Below, one piece after another: positions 26,401-37,902 of a stretch of DNA of 64,000 bases (its first letter is position 1; every line of letters begins with the position of its first letter). The DNA is from Cephalotus follicularis (taxonomy: Eukaryota; Streptophyta; Magnoliopsida; Oxalidales; Cephalotaceae), in NCBI GenBank assembly GCA_001972305.1, contig BDDD01000360.1, positions 309,398 through 373,397 on the forward strand. The letters are read 5' to 3'. Made by a program: the position numbers and the translations under genes. The notes beneath the pieces are model-generated. The model was given only the letters and a program-made list of their open reading frames with translations. It did no database searches and was not told the origin of the DNA.

Positions 26401-28907
26401 TGTTACACCACGCGTCCACAGAACGGACACGTGGCATTACTCTCAATCCAATATACAATACAGTGGTCGAGATTAGCAATATAAAAATACGAGAAAACTT
26501 AAAACTTTTCAATACATGTCATATGCGGAAGATACAGTACAAATATTCATTCATGCGATTCAATATGGTACAGTACTAGTCATTATAAAACAACACTTAT
26601 TCAGTTACAATACTATGTCAGTCATTTCATTCCGATACTTTTCCATACAACACTAGTTTTCAGTCTCATCGGTACAATTTGTAAGACCGCTCAGTCACTT
26701 CCAAACGATCATGCGGTTGCACCGAAACTTCAATCATTCTGTCCACTGCTACCTGCTGCCCTACCTATGCTGCACATAAAAGTACAACACAGCCCCACCC
26801 CGAGGGATGGGGTTAGCCACACTGGCTAAGCAGAAACCTCATGAAGCGTGTATGCATGTACAATGTGCAATATCAGTGATAGTCTATGCAATATCAATGT
26901 GCGCTGTACAATATCAAGGCATGACATGGCAAATGCATGAATACAATTAGCGATCGGACTATCCGTATGACACTGGCCCATAACAGAGCATATGGATAGG
27001 ATCTATAACAATCAATCAATGGCAGACACTCAGTGGTGGTGTATAAAACACCCAATCAATCATATCCTATAGAGCATGTGACCTCGTGTCAGTACAATGT
27101 CAATCAATAGAAATGATCAATCCCACGGAAGGTAGTCCTTCGAAAAATGTGGGAGATCTATCTACTGTTCTCAGACTGGTCAAGTCTGGAACTCATAGAT
27201 CTTCCAGCCTATGGCTGGGTCAATACAATCTCGATGAGCTACAACCGAGGGAGCTACTATACTGTCAGGGAGCTACAGCCCTCAAGGGAGCATCAATCGT
27301 CAATCAATACAATAAAGCTCGTCAGTAGGTCAATGCAATACAATAAATGAAACGATCGACAGAATAGGTGGACAGAGTCAACGACCTAACATGCTGACAT
27401 GAATCATAAGGTCGCTCTATAGGATCCATACAATACAATCAATCTATCAGTACAATGTCAATACAATGTCGATAAGTGGTGATGTCCAATGGAGAAATGA
27501 GAATGTGCATCCAACGTTCCGAACTTAGACTCACAACACTTATGACTCAAGCTATCAATCAATCAATAGCCAATAGACGGTGACAATCAAATAACGAAAT
27601 AGGAAAGAACATCTATCCGGTCAAAGAAAGTCACTGGGTCGTCACCTATGGCTCAAGTTGTCACTTTATCAATTTATCAATTTATCAATTTATCAATTCA
27701 ATCTTTGAAAACCATGTAAAACTATGTTTCAAACGCTTGAATACCTCAAGTGAGGCTCCGGTCAAGCGGCAATGTGAAAAGGAGTTGAAAACTAGCTTTG
27801 AAGCAGTTAAAAGTTCCATTCAGCCCGAAAGGCGTCGATGTCCTTGGCCAAAGACATCGATGCATATCAGGGCATGCCTTTAAAAGGGTAGAAGGACATC
27901 GACGTCTTTGAAAGACATCGATGTCTTTCTCTATTTGTATAGAGATCTGGCCAAAGGACGTCAATGTCTTTGAACAAAAACGTCGACGCGATTCAATAAA
28001 AGTAACCTGGGAATGCACATCGATATTCGACATCGATATCTTTCCTGGGGAGAAGACATCTCAAGGCAAAGACGTCGATGTCGAGATGTCTTTGAAAGGC
28101 GTCGATATCTTTGCTGCGGAATCAAGGATACAACATTCTAAAGCGAAAGACATCGACGTCCATGGGCTGGGGTCGATGTCTTTACTGGGCAGGGTCGATT
28201 TTTGTGCAAAAAAAAAGTGGCCAATCTCAAGTCAAAATCCAATTTAAAGCCATTCTTTGAAAACTAAGGGTGAAAATCAATCATTTAAGGTTAGTACAAC
28301 TTGTTACAAGCTTCTAATTTCAATTTAATCCTTCTAGATCAGTCAGATCGAGGATATCAACAAAAACCCTAGTTTTTCAATTCTATACAATACAATCATT
28401 CAATCAATCATGCAATTCAATCAATCATGCAATTAAGCACTAGGAAATACAAGTAGAGAAGTCCTACCTATAACCGAAGCTTCAACAGTTGAGCTTTCAA
28501 TCAAATAATCGGCTGAAATCACCAACGAATCAGCAATTATCTCACTCAAACAGCAACCCGCAACTAGCAATCGCTATCCTGGATGATGGAGATGTAATCC
28601 GGGCTGCAAGGGAGGAAGATGGAGGCTGCTCAGCTAGAGAGAGAGTGAAAGGTAGAAGGATAGAGAGAGGGAGAAGCATGAGAATATGAGAGAAGGAGAG
28701 TAAGAATCGACTTATATAGTCAATTCGGTCAATTCTCTGAAACTCAGCCCAAAATCCCAACTATACATGCATACAATCAATACCATAACAATAGGTATAG
28801 AAATACCTCAATTCAATATAGTGCAATATGGTTCAATACAATTCAGTACAGTACAATACGGTACAATATATGCATGAACAGTACAAAAGGGAATTCAGGT
28901 CGTTACA
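26401..28907 (-). repeat. 5' LTR of gypsy F
   Basis: It runs TGTTACACCACGCG at 26401 to GGTCGTTACA at 28907 in + coordinates, about 56 bp longer than its partner. It has the same TATA, CT-rich leader and GTCGAC/ATCGAT motif cluster (27830-28200). Confidence 0.93.
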
Positions 28908-29839
28908 ACTTCCAAGCTTCACCGTCAATCAGGTGTACATTCCCACTTTGTCACTGTCGTTATCCTTCCTCTTCTTACTATGCCACCTCATAACAGCAGA
29001 TGTTTTATCTGATGTAAACAACCTCTGAAGTCTTGGTGCCACTGGAAAGTGATGCAAACCTTGTAAGGTTCCTGTTTCTTTCTCTTTCTTCCACCGCTAG
29101 GTTTGAACCTAGGATGATTACATGTTGCACACTCTGTAACACACTTATGCTTCCCGTAATACAACATACAATTATTGACACATGCATCTATCTTTTTGTA
29201 ACCTAATCCCAATGTCTTCATAATATGCTTCAGCTTGTAATAAGACTCCGACAACTTCTCATCGTTAGTCATTCCGTTCTTAACGATCTGAAGAATTTCC
29301 TCTGCCTCTTCGTTAGGTATCCCATACTTGGACTTGACATTCATGAGTCGCATCATCATAGACAGCTTGGTGTGTTTTTACAGCCATTCCACAACAGTTC
29401 ATCTGCATCCTTAAGCAAGTCATAGAACTTCTTTGCATTGGGATTCAGAAGTTCATCGGCCGGCTAGTCATCTTCACAAGTATCAAACTCAAATCCCCCA
29501 ACATCCATTACGAGATCAACAAAAGGATTGCTTAGACCCGATGGGTCTGGCTGCTCTACTGCAGCCTGATGGTGTTCCCTCATTTCTCCATGTTGATCCC
29601 ATAATGTGTAATCGATGATGAAACCGTTCTTCAACAAATATAACTGCACTTCAGATCTATTTCCAAATGCCCTTAAATTGCAATGGTTGCAATGACATTT
29701 TATCTTACTATTCCAGAAAAACTCTCCGTTTAAGAATGCAAAATCTAGAAAACTGAGCACACCCCTGCCAAATTCCTCTGTTTGTAACCTCTGGACAACC
29801 CACCTACGCATCCAACTCCATTCCACAGACATTTTTTCT

Positions 29840-31049
29840 ACAAGTAAGGTAGAAGATTATTAGATTCAAATATTCTTTTTTCAAAATGCATTCTTTGAAG
29901 TGTATCTCACCACCTAACTCTAAAAGGTATGGTCCTATCCCATTCTTGACTATGTACTTCCACTAATATCGTTATCCCACATGCATAGTTCACTCCGAGA
30001 AAATTTTGACAGCATCTTCCCACGGTTTCTCAAATACATGAATTAAACCGAATTATCGGTTTAATTACGCATCCGAGGAATATGTTTAAGGAGTTTAACT
30101 GAAACTTTGTTTAAAAAAAACTATGTATGCAAAATAACGATATATCCTACAGTGGAAGTACGTGTGTGAGAACTGTCCGAATTGGAAAATTCATGATTCA
30201 CCCCTATTGAACGAATCATAAATGGGAATCTAAAGTTTCTCTCAAATTTGTATGTAATTGAACTGTATAATAAATTCCAACATGATCAACTCTTAAACTT
30301 ACATGCATTTCAACATAAAATCTAGGACATACTTGAATGATAAAATATTTTAAGTTCACAACTTACAATCAATAAAAAAACAATCAACTTGGTTTTCAAA
30401 TTTCAAATCTCCTTACATTTGTCACTAACATCAGCAAATTGAACACTAAACCAAATTTCAAAATACAAAAATATATTTATAATAATACAGTATTATATAT
30501 ATATATATAAACCGGTATATATATAAAAAAAATAAAAATAATCAGTATATATATATGCACGGTATATAATTAATTAATTAAACAAAGAAAGAAAGAAAAA
30601 CAAAAAAAAATACCTGTCAATCAGTGTAGATCAACAGCGGCGTGATCTAGCGTTGGGGAACAAATCAGCTCTGCGATGTGGAGAGGGCCAACGGTGGCAT
30701 GATCTGACGACCACAGCGTACAAACGTGGCCTGGGGATGTTTCCGACCGCAGGATTCGACTCGGCGCGGGCGGGAGAGAGTTGTTGCTCGGGCGTGAGAA
30801 GGAAACCGGGCGATCAGTGCGATGTGGAGAGGGCAAGGTGTGAAAAAAAGGGGGATGCGAGCGTGAAAGGAAAAAAAAAGGCTAGCTGATATGTTTAAGT
30901 GGGTACGAGGGCATGTCGAGGGCATTAAGTGCCCTCGCCATATCGTTTGTTAAAAAAAATAAAGAAAATTGGTTAACGGCAAGGGCATTAAGTGCCCTCG
31001 TCGTTGCCCTCACCATATGCCATCGCAGTTACCTGTTTTTCTTGTAGTG
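29840..31049 (-). other. 5' leader and right subterminal region of CACTA-1
   Basis: No coding domain is recognisable between the transposase start and the right end. It holds a TA microsatellite (about 30492-30508), a GC-richer stretch at 30640-30880 and subterminal GCCCTCG motifs at about 30905-31020. Confidence 0.6.
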
Positions 31050-31130
31050 TACCCAACTCATGGATTAAATGACCGAATGGATGCTTGGTGATGTCTTAGA
31101 CCTCCTACGGATCCAGGGTGTCACAAAACT

Positions 31131-31488
31131 GTTCATTCCATTTGTGCACGGGGACTCTTCTGTTAGGCCGTTTGGCTAACCCATCATTCAAGATGGGTAT
31201 GGATATTGTGTACAGGATGAGCAGTAAGGAGCAATGGTTAGTGAATTGATAACTATAGATGTTGGAATGAAGGATTGTCAATGGACTTATTGTACTAAAC
31301 TATTTAAGATTAACTGTATTGTATTTGGGAATAGAAATCAATGTAATAACATTGTATTTACGCTTCTGAATGGATTGTTGTACTTTGGTTGAAAGTTTTT
31401 AATTGTTCCGCAAATTGAGAGACTTAACTAGTACCCAACCATTGGACTAAGTGACTGAATATGATTGAGAATGACATCACGAGTTACA
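31131..31488 (+). repeat. 5' LTR of gypsy A, second part
   Basis: It continues LTR A after insert B: GATATTGTGTACAGGA at 31201 matches 50356, and CTTAACTAGTACCCAACCATT matches 50521. Compared with the 3' LTR it lacks a short stretch just before the terminal TTACA. Confidence 0.88.
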
Positions 31489-31491
31489 GAA

Positions 31492-31503
31492 TGGTATCAG
31501 AGA
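31492..31503 (+). other. Primer binding site of gypsy A (tRNA-iMet type)
   Basis: TGGTATCAGAGA lies three bases after the 5' LTR end. Confidence 0.85.
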
Positions 31504-31812
31504 CTTTTTTGGCCTACTAGGTTGAGTTTACAGATGGAACTGCTATAGATTGACTGAATGGACTTGAATGACTTATGTTCCTATATTGGTCTATGCTTTT
31601 GAATTAGACATTGAATGGTGATTAGATATGTTGTTTATCTAATCATTTCTATTTACCCTATTATGTAAGGTAGATATGAAAAAAGAGGATGCAGAGGCCA
31701 TAGAGGTTATGGAAGGAGGACCACCTTGGCTCTCGATGTTGAAAACGAATCAATGCACGAGAATGATCCATCGGAGTCTAATGTAGATGCTCCACATCAG
31801 GGAGTTAACCAC

Positions 31813-33040
31813 TTAGAGAATATACAAGAGGGGGAGGGGGGTGAATATACTAAGCCAAGATGATGAATAAATTCCAAGCAAATAATCAAGTAATTAAGCA
31901 AAATTAAACAAGCATCTATCAATCTTAAAAACGGAAAAGTAAAGAGATAAAAGATAGAGAGATGCAAATACGATTTATAGTGGTTCAGACAATCTTTTTG
32001 CCTACGTCGCCTTCTCAAGGCTCCTCCTTGAGTATTTCACTAGTATTCTTCTCGAATATAGACCATGATTTGAGTTTCGGGTGCAAATCGAAAACACCTT
32101 TACACTTCAGTGATTCACCCAATCACTAAGCTAACCTCCCACCTAGAGGTTTTCAAGAGCTCAAAACTCTCGATTACAACTCAGAAGATTTCAGTAGCTT
32201 TTTACAAAGAAGAAGACCTCACAATAACTAAAGCACTTATATCACTCATATTACAACGTAGAAACATTGAAGCTTTTTGAGTAACTAGGCTATATGAAAG
32301 AAAAACTTGAGAGAAGTCTTGAATCTTTTGATCCGATGTTATTTATTGTTCCTTGATGCTAGAATGTGTCTAGCAAAGCCTTTTTATAGTTGAAAAATCA
32401 TTCTTGTAGCCGTTAGGAGCGTGCATAAAAATTCCAAGATTGTTGCACTTTGTTAACTAGCCGTTAGCAACAAATTAGCTCCAAGACATTGCCTGAATTG
32501 CATAAAACTTCGACTTAATACCAACCTTTGACTGATGTCTATCTTTGACCACCAAAAGCGTCATCATTTTCTGTTTAAACGTCGCATTGTTCTTACTTTT
32601 TTTAGACACGTCACTTTTATTTTCTTATACGTCGACTTGTTCTTTATTTTGCCCAAAATGTTGCTTTTGTATTTCAACATCTCCATAATGCCGAGGGCTA
32701 ACTTTTTGAACTATGTTGAACGTCGACTTGAGATAAAAATGTCGCCTTAATGCTAAGCGCTGACTATGTGACATGCGGTGAGCATCGACTAAATTTCGCT
32801 AGACATCGTCGTGTTCATCTTTTCTTCTTGCACAAGTCATAAGAAACCCACCACCTCGAATTTATTGGGAATAACCACGACTGTATTGGTTTATATCAGT
32901 ACAGCTCAGATTTTTGAAGTTTTTCTCTTCTTTGTGAGCTAAGTACTTATCAATGAGTTCTTTAATTAACTTAGCCATTATATTAACCATTTTGTTATTA
33001 TCAAAATCATATCTTCAAGTTAAAGAATGAAAACTCAACA
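31813..33040 (-). repeat. 3' LTR of copia G
   Basis: It shares with the 5' LTR the run AAAACACCTTTACACTTCAG, the GAGCTCA(A/C)AACTCTCGATTACAAC block and the GCGTCA/ACGTCGACTTG motif cluster (32555-32830). A TATA-like CTATAAAAAGG on the - strand is near 32385. It keeps about 245 bp (around 31855-32030) that the 5' LTR has lost. Confidence 0.87.
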
Positions 33041-33055
33041 TTCTCCCTATTTTTG
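33041..33055 (-). other. Polypurine tract of copia G
   Basis: CAAAAATAGGGAGAA on the - strand directly before the 3' LTR start TGTTGAG. A second similar purine tract lies at about 33112-33120. Confidence 0.75.
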
Positions 33056-33903
33056 ATGATGACAAAATCATTAGCATAATAAACAAAAGTTAAAGAGTTA
33101 AAGTTCAAAAACCCTCCCCCTTAACAAAAACCCTCTCTCGAATATAAGAAAGATTTTGTTTTAACATCTATGAGTATAAAATCATAAGATTAAAAGAGAA
33201 AAGAGTATAACCTTAGTACTTTATGCACATTTTTGCATATGCTTAACATCTTTGCTTCAAAATTTTTAAACAAAAAAAACTTACATACCATATTCATTAC
33301 CTTGCATATATTCCTTGTATACCACAAGTATGCTTAGCATTCAACAAATTCAAAAAAAATAATTTAAACATTAAACACATTATGCTAACTTTCTTCCTCA
33401 TCTTGGAGAGAATAAAAAAGGCATAAAAAATGAAGCATGGACAAGTTAAATTAATAACTAAAACATTCAAGTTAAACTAGTTAAAAAACTATACAAAATA
33501 TAGTACTTAAGCAAATTACATAACCATAGTTTTCTTAAAACAAACATGATGTTTTATGATGTAAAGTGAAAAATGCAAATGCATGAGGCAAATGAAGGAC
33601 AAGTCTTCTTTGTTGGTCTCATCTCCATCACCTCCGGAAGTTTCAGCATACTCATCTATAACTCCCTTTGATGCAAGCTGCATTTCAATACGCTTTAGAG
33701 GCCTTTGACAAACACTCATGTCATGTAACGACCCGAAATTTCCATTAAAGATATTAATTATGGAAAGATGATTACTTTTGTGTAATTGACAAATCTTTCA
33801 AGGGACCCGTAGTATGACCCTACGCTCGGGGGGTTCGGGGGTTCCGCTCCCCGGTGAGCGGACGGGTGGTCCCGCTGCCCGGACAGTGGGCAGGGGCTCG
33901 GGG

Positions 33904-36315
33904 TGTGGCGACCCGAATTCCCTTTTGTACTGTTCATGCATACATCGTACCGTATTGTACCGTATTGGACCGTACTGAATTGTATTGAATTGAGGTATTC
34001 TTATACCTATTGATATTGTATTGATCATATGCATGTATAGTCGGGATTTTGGGCTGAGTTTCGGAGAATTGACCGAATCGACTATATAAGTTAATTCCTT
34101 TGTCATTTCTCTCATTCTCACCATTCATCCTTCTCTCTCTATCCTTCTCCCTCTCTCTCTAGCTGGGCAGCCTCCATCTTCCACCATTGCAGCCCCGGAT
34201 TGCATCTCCATCAACAAGAACAACGATTGCAAGGAGTGGATTGGCGCTTGAGCACAACAACCGATTGAGTGTTTGGAAGCTCAACTTTTGAAGCTTCATT
34301 GATAGGTAGGACTTCTTTACTGAATTGCCTACTATTTAATTGATTGATTGATTGAATTGCATGATTGAATTGAGTGATTGAGTGATTGAATTAAGGTTTT
34401 TAGGGTTTATGGCAAACCCTTGACCTAATTGTTAAATTGAATGATTGGAATCGAATTTGGAAGGTTGTAACTAGTCTTACTAACCTTAAATGAGTGATTG
34501 TAAACTTTTGTTTTCAAAGAATGTCTTTTAATTGGATTTTTGGCTTGAGATTGACCCCATTTTCTACCAGAAAAATCGACCCTACCCGGAAAGACGTCGA
34601 CCCTTAGCCCAAAGGCGTCGATGTCTTTTTCATACGAGTGCTTCATCCTTGATTCTGCAGCAAAGACATCGACGTCTTTCAAAGACATCGACATCTTTGC
34701 CTCGAGATGTCTCTCCCCTGGAAAGACATCGATGTCGAACATCGATGCGCATTCTCAAGCTGTTTTTATTGAAAAGTATCGACGCTTTTCTCCAAGGACG
34801 TCGATGTCTTTGGCCAGTTCTCTGCATAAATAGGGAAAGACGTCGATGTCTTTCTAAAGACATCGACGTCTTTCCTCCGTTTTAAAGAGGAGTCGATGTC
34901 TTTCACTAAAGACATCGACGCCTAATGTACTGAAAGGAGTTTTTAAATGTTTTAAAGCTAGTTTTCCACTTCTTTTCACATCGCCACTTGACCGGAGCCT
35001 CACTTGAGGTGTTCAAGTGTTTGAAAATAGTTTTAATGATTGCACTGACCGATTGATTTCTTGGGTCATGAGTGTTGTTGCGAGTCTAAGTCGGTAAAAT
35101 GGATGCACATTCTCATCCCTCCATTAGGCACCACCACTTATTGGCCTTGCTTCGACGTTGTATTGATACATTGATCGATTGCTTGGGTCGTGAGTGTTGT
35201 TGCGAGCCTAAGTCGGTACGATGGATGCACGTTCCCATTTTTCCATTAGACACCACCACTTATTGACTCTACCCAATATTGTATTGGCTCAATTGATTGA
35301 TTGATTGTATTGTATGGATCCTATAGAGCGACCTCATGATTCGTGTCGGCATGTTAGGTTGTTGACTCTGTCCACCTATTCTGCCGTTCGTTTCATTTAT
35401 TGTATTGTATTGACCCGCTGACGAGCGGTACCGATTGATTGTCGATTGATGCTCCCTTGAGGCCGTAGCTCCCTAATGGTATCAGTAACTCCCTCGGTTG
35501 TAGCTCATCGAGACCATATTGACCCAGCCATAGGCTGGAAGATCTATGAGTTCCAGACCTGATCAATCTGGAAACCGTAGATAGATCTCCCACCTTTTTT
35601 GAAGGACTACCTTCCGTGGGATTGATCACCGCTGACTGATTGACATTGTATTGACCTGGTCGCATGCTCTATAGGATATTGATTGATTGATTGGGTGTTT
35701 CATACACCACCATTAAGTGTCTGCCATTGATTGATTGTTATAGATCCTATCCGTATGCTCTGTTATGGACTACTGTCATACGGGTAGTCTGATCGCCAAT
35801 TGTACATGTACATTTGCCATGTCATGCATTGATATTGTACACCGCACATTGATATTGTATAGATTGTCACCGATATTGCACATTGTACATGCATACATGC
35901 TGCATGGGGTTTCTGCTTAGCCATTGTGGCTAACCCCATCCTTCGGGGTGGGGCTGTGTTGTACCTTTGTGTGCGGCATAGGTAGGGCAGCAGGTAGCAG
36001 TGGACAGAAGGACTGAAAATCGATGATGGCATGACTGCTTGGGTACTGTGGAGCTGGTTGTGAGACTTTGTAGTGGAAATTGGAATGTATTGTATTGAGA
36101 TATTGTATTGAAAGATTGTTAATTTATTGAAAAGACTTGTTTTGTAAGGGATTTGTATCGTATGTATGTATCAGTGTATTGTATCTTCCGCAACTGATAT
36201 ATATTGCAAAGTTTTAAGTTTTTCCGTATTTTTATATTGCTAGTCCCGACCATTGTATTGTGTTTTTGATTGAGCGTAATGCCACGTGTCCGCCCTGCGG
36301 GCGCGGGGTGTTACA
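33904..36315 (+). mobile_element. Solo LTR I (family of gypsy F) inside H
   Basis: It opens TGTGGCGACCCGAATTCCC at 33904 and closes GGGGTGTTACA at 36315. It is homologous to the LTRs of gypsy F in opposite orientation in the window (GGAATTCCCTTTTGTACTG-like start; ATGACATGGCAAATG region). The flanks are CGGGG (33899-33903) and CCGGG (36316-36320), an imperfect TSD. A CTATATAAG TATA-like box is at 34082, then a CT-rich leader, then the AAAGACATCGACGTCTTT motif cluster at 34575-34925. Confidence 0.88.
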
Positions 36316-37522
36316 CCGGGGCAGCGCCCCCGGAAGAAAACAGAAATTGGTTATTACTTTGGAGTGGAATTCTGGCTTAAGCGCCGACGGTTCCAAGTAG
36401 AGAGTCGACGCTTTGGAGACAACCGACGACGCTCCAAATGTAAGCTTCGACGCTTTGAGATCAAGTATTGAGGTTGACTTGGAGGAGACTTAAAGCGGCG
36501 ACTCTTTGTAGGAAAGCGTCAGTGCTTTAGTAGGGATAGAAGTTGGAGAACTCAGGATAAGCCCGTGACCGGCGACGCTTAGTGAGAAAAAGTCGACGCT
36601 TTGCCCTGTGTCATGTGCAGAATTCTAGCTTTTTATCCCATTTCGGAGGATTTAAATGGATTGTAGGACACGTGTCAAGCAAGGGAATGAAGACTTATGT
36701 TTTTATGCTAGAAAGGGGCAGGTGGCATCATTGGATTGGATGGAATTCCATCACATGGGCAACTAGGAGGCAAACTCACATTGGTGAGGTCATGGATGAC
36801 ACCATGCAAGCTTGGCCTCCAAGTTTCCCTTTTTCTTTATATATGTGGGATTTCTCAGCTGATGAAGGGTTGCTTTTCTGCTGGGATTAGAGAGGAAGAT
36901 GCTTGGGAGAGAAGAAGAGGAGGAGATAAAGTGAGGTAAAGAAATTCTATACCCATTTTCACCAAAGTTTCCTCTGTTTTACTTCCAAATTATGTAGTAG
37001 ATAGTTTTATTCATATCTTGCTCATTTCTTGACGAAATTTCGAATGGTTTAATGTTTTGGAAACTTCAAGATGTCTACTTTAACTGTTATGTTTTATTCT
37101 TCTCTAAATTCTATCGAATTCTTGATGAGAATCCATGTTTTATTCTACTGCTCATGTTCTATTTTCATATAGAAGCTTTGACTTTAAAAATTCATAACGG
37201 ATTCGATTCTCAACCAATTTTTATGATCTTGAGCTTTCTGAATTCTTAAAGATGTCTACTTTAATGTTTATGTTTTAAATTTTCTATGAAAGTGTTTATT
37301 TATATATGAAATTCAAGATTTCGAAAGGTTATGCAAAACGGTTTTATGAAGGTTTTGAATTAAATTACTCAAAGTGATGAAAATGCTTTATGGATTGTGA
37401 AAGGAAATGAAATGAAGGTTTCTATATGGAAATACAGTTTTAGAAAGGTTTTATGATGATGTTTTATGAATGCTTTGAGTTGATCACTCAAGGTATTAAG
37501 GAAGATTTTATGAAATGATTTT

Positions 37523-37742
37523 ATGAATGCATTTGAGCTAACTACTCAAATGAAGAGAAATGTTTTATGAATGCATTTGAGCTAACTACTCAAATGAAGA
37601 GAAATGTTTTATGAATGTATTTGAGTTGAGTACTCAAATGAAGAGAAATGTTTTATGAATGCATTTAAGTTAAGTACTCAAATGAAGAGAAATGTTTTAT
37701 GAATGCATTTGAGTTAATTACTCGAACGAAGAGAAATGTGTT
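37523..37742 (+). repeat. 44-bp hairpin minisatellite in LTR H (five copies)
   Basis: Units start at 37523, 37567, 37611, 37655 and 37699, with a partial sixth at 37743. Each has CATTTGAG-N7-CTCAAATG, an 8-bp stem with a 7-base loop (small changes in copies 3 to 5). Confidence 0.9.
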
Positions 37743-37825
37743 ATGAATGCTTTGAGCTGGTCACTCAAAGTATTAAGAAGTGTTTTGTGAAATTTTTTAT
37801 GAAATGATTTTATGACATGAACAAC

Positions 37826-37902
37826 TACTGGATTGCGATCCAGTGAGGATTAATCCAGTAAAAGATTAATGAATAAACCACCCTTGGATTGCGATCCAAG
37901 GG
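37826..37902 (+). repeat. Two palindromes around TTGCGATCC in LTR H
   Basis: ACTGGATTGCGATCCAGT at about 37827 and CCTTGGATTGCGATCCAAGG at about 37883 are near-perfect inverted repeats with a TGCG loop. LTR E keeps a decayed copy near 9720. Confidence 0.8.

Larger units (their letters stand above)
21759..28907 (-). mobile_element. Ty3/gypsy element F with two LTRs, internally deleted
   Basis: LTRs are at 21759-24209 (3' LTR) and 26401-28907 (5' LTR), with an internal region of only 2.19 kb. TSD ACTTC is perfect at 21754-21758 and 28908-28912, and removing the element rejoins the transposase codons. The - strand orientation follows from the primer binding site (26386-26397), the polypurine tract (24210-24222) and the coding sense. 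The LTRs are closely similar over their whole length, so it is a young insertion. The same LTR family occurs as solo LTR I. The outer base pair of the right-hand end of the 3' LTR is TA in place of CA. Confidence 0.95.
18950..29832 (-). pseudogene. TNP2-like CACTA transposase, split by gypsy F and degenerate
   Basis: Read on the - strand, domains follow the order known for plant TNP2/TNPD transposases. 29832-29464 is the N-terminal transposase-associated domain (W-W, then CHCNHC at the zinc-binding site). 29359-28988 continues it (CVNNCMLYYGKH, then PRLQRLF). The TNP2 core resumes at 21753 (LTMDEFYPFG, later GWSTHGHLACP at about 21350 and HIENNVFENIFNTIMNVKGK at about 20990-21050). 20549-20032 is the DUF4218 part (NKAYVEGSISEAY, TFCSYYFEPD). 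19667-19317 is DUF4216 (FYGALVDVVEFDF, LFKCDW). An acidic tail ends near 18950. It would cut and join transposon ends in the nucleus. Breaks: a 1-base frameshift near 29370, several stops, introns of uncertain ends, and gypsy F inserted in the codons just after GEAWK. Confidence 0.9.
13428..31049 (-). mobile_element. CACTA (En/Spm) DNA transposon, CACTA-1
   Basis: The left end is CACTACAAAAAAAAATAGCC at 13428 and the right end GTTTTTCTTGTAGTG at 31049, an inverted CACTACAA terminus. The 3-bp TSD is TAC at 13425-13427 and 31050-31052, as usual for CACTA elements, and removing the element restores LTR B (AACTAGTACCCAAC). Subterminal regions carry inverted CCCTCGCC/GGCGAGGG motifs. Two genes on the - strand follow the En/Spm plan, TNP2-like (29832 to about 18950) then TNPA-like (about 18130 to 14034). 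Three LTR elements (J, K, F) sit inside. Without F it is about 10.5 kb. Confidence 0.95.
5717..31125 (+). mobile_element. Solo gypsy LTR B, interrupted by C and CACTA-1
   Basis: It starts TGTAACGCCCCAAAAC at 5717 and ends CCAGGGTGTCACA at 31125, with perfect TSD AAACT at 5712-5716 and 31126-31130. Subtracting LTR C and CACTA-1 leaves about 2.35 kb of continuous LTR and no gag or pol, so it is a solo LTR. A TATA-like CTATAAATAA at 5901 is followed by a CT-rich leader, giving + orientation. Palindromic ACGTCGACGT motifs lie at 6440-6690 and resume at 12119 after insert C. Its 3' end (AACTAGTACCCAACTCATGG once CACTA-1 is removed) resembles the end of LTR A, so A and B are related families. Confidence 0.9.

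Noticed and set aside
30621..30925. Open frames in the CACTA-1 leader
   Set aside because: GC-richer sequence upstream of the transposase start; no homology or domain, and frames on both strands overlap.
31492..31503. tRNA-like matches at TGGTATCAGAG
   Set aside because: They are primer binding sites; no cloverleaf or tRNA gene surrounds them.
37523..37742. CRISPR-like direct repeats
   Set aside because: The units are contiguous 44-bp tandem copies without spacers, inside an LTR of a plant genome.
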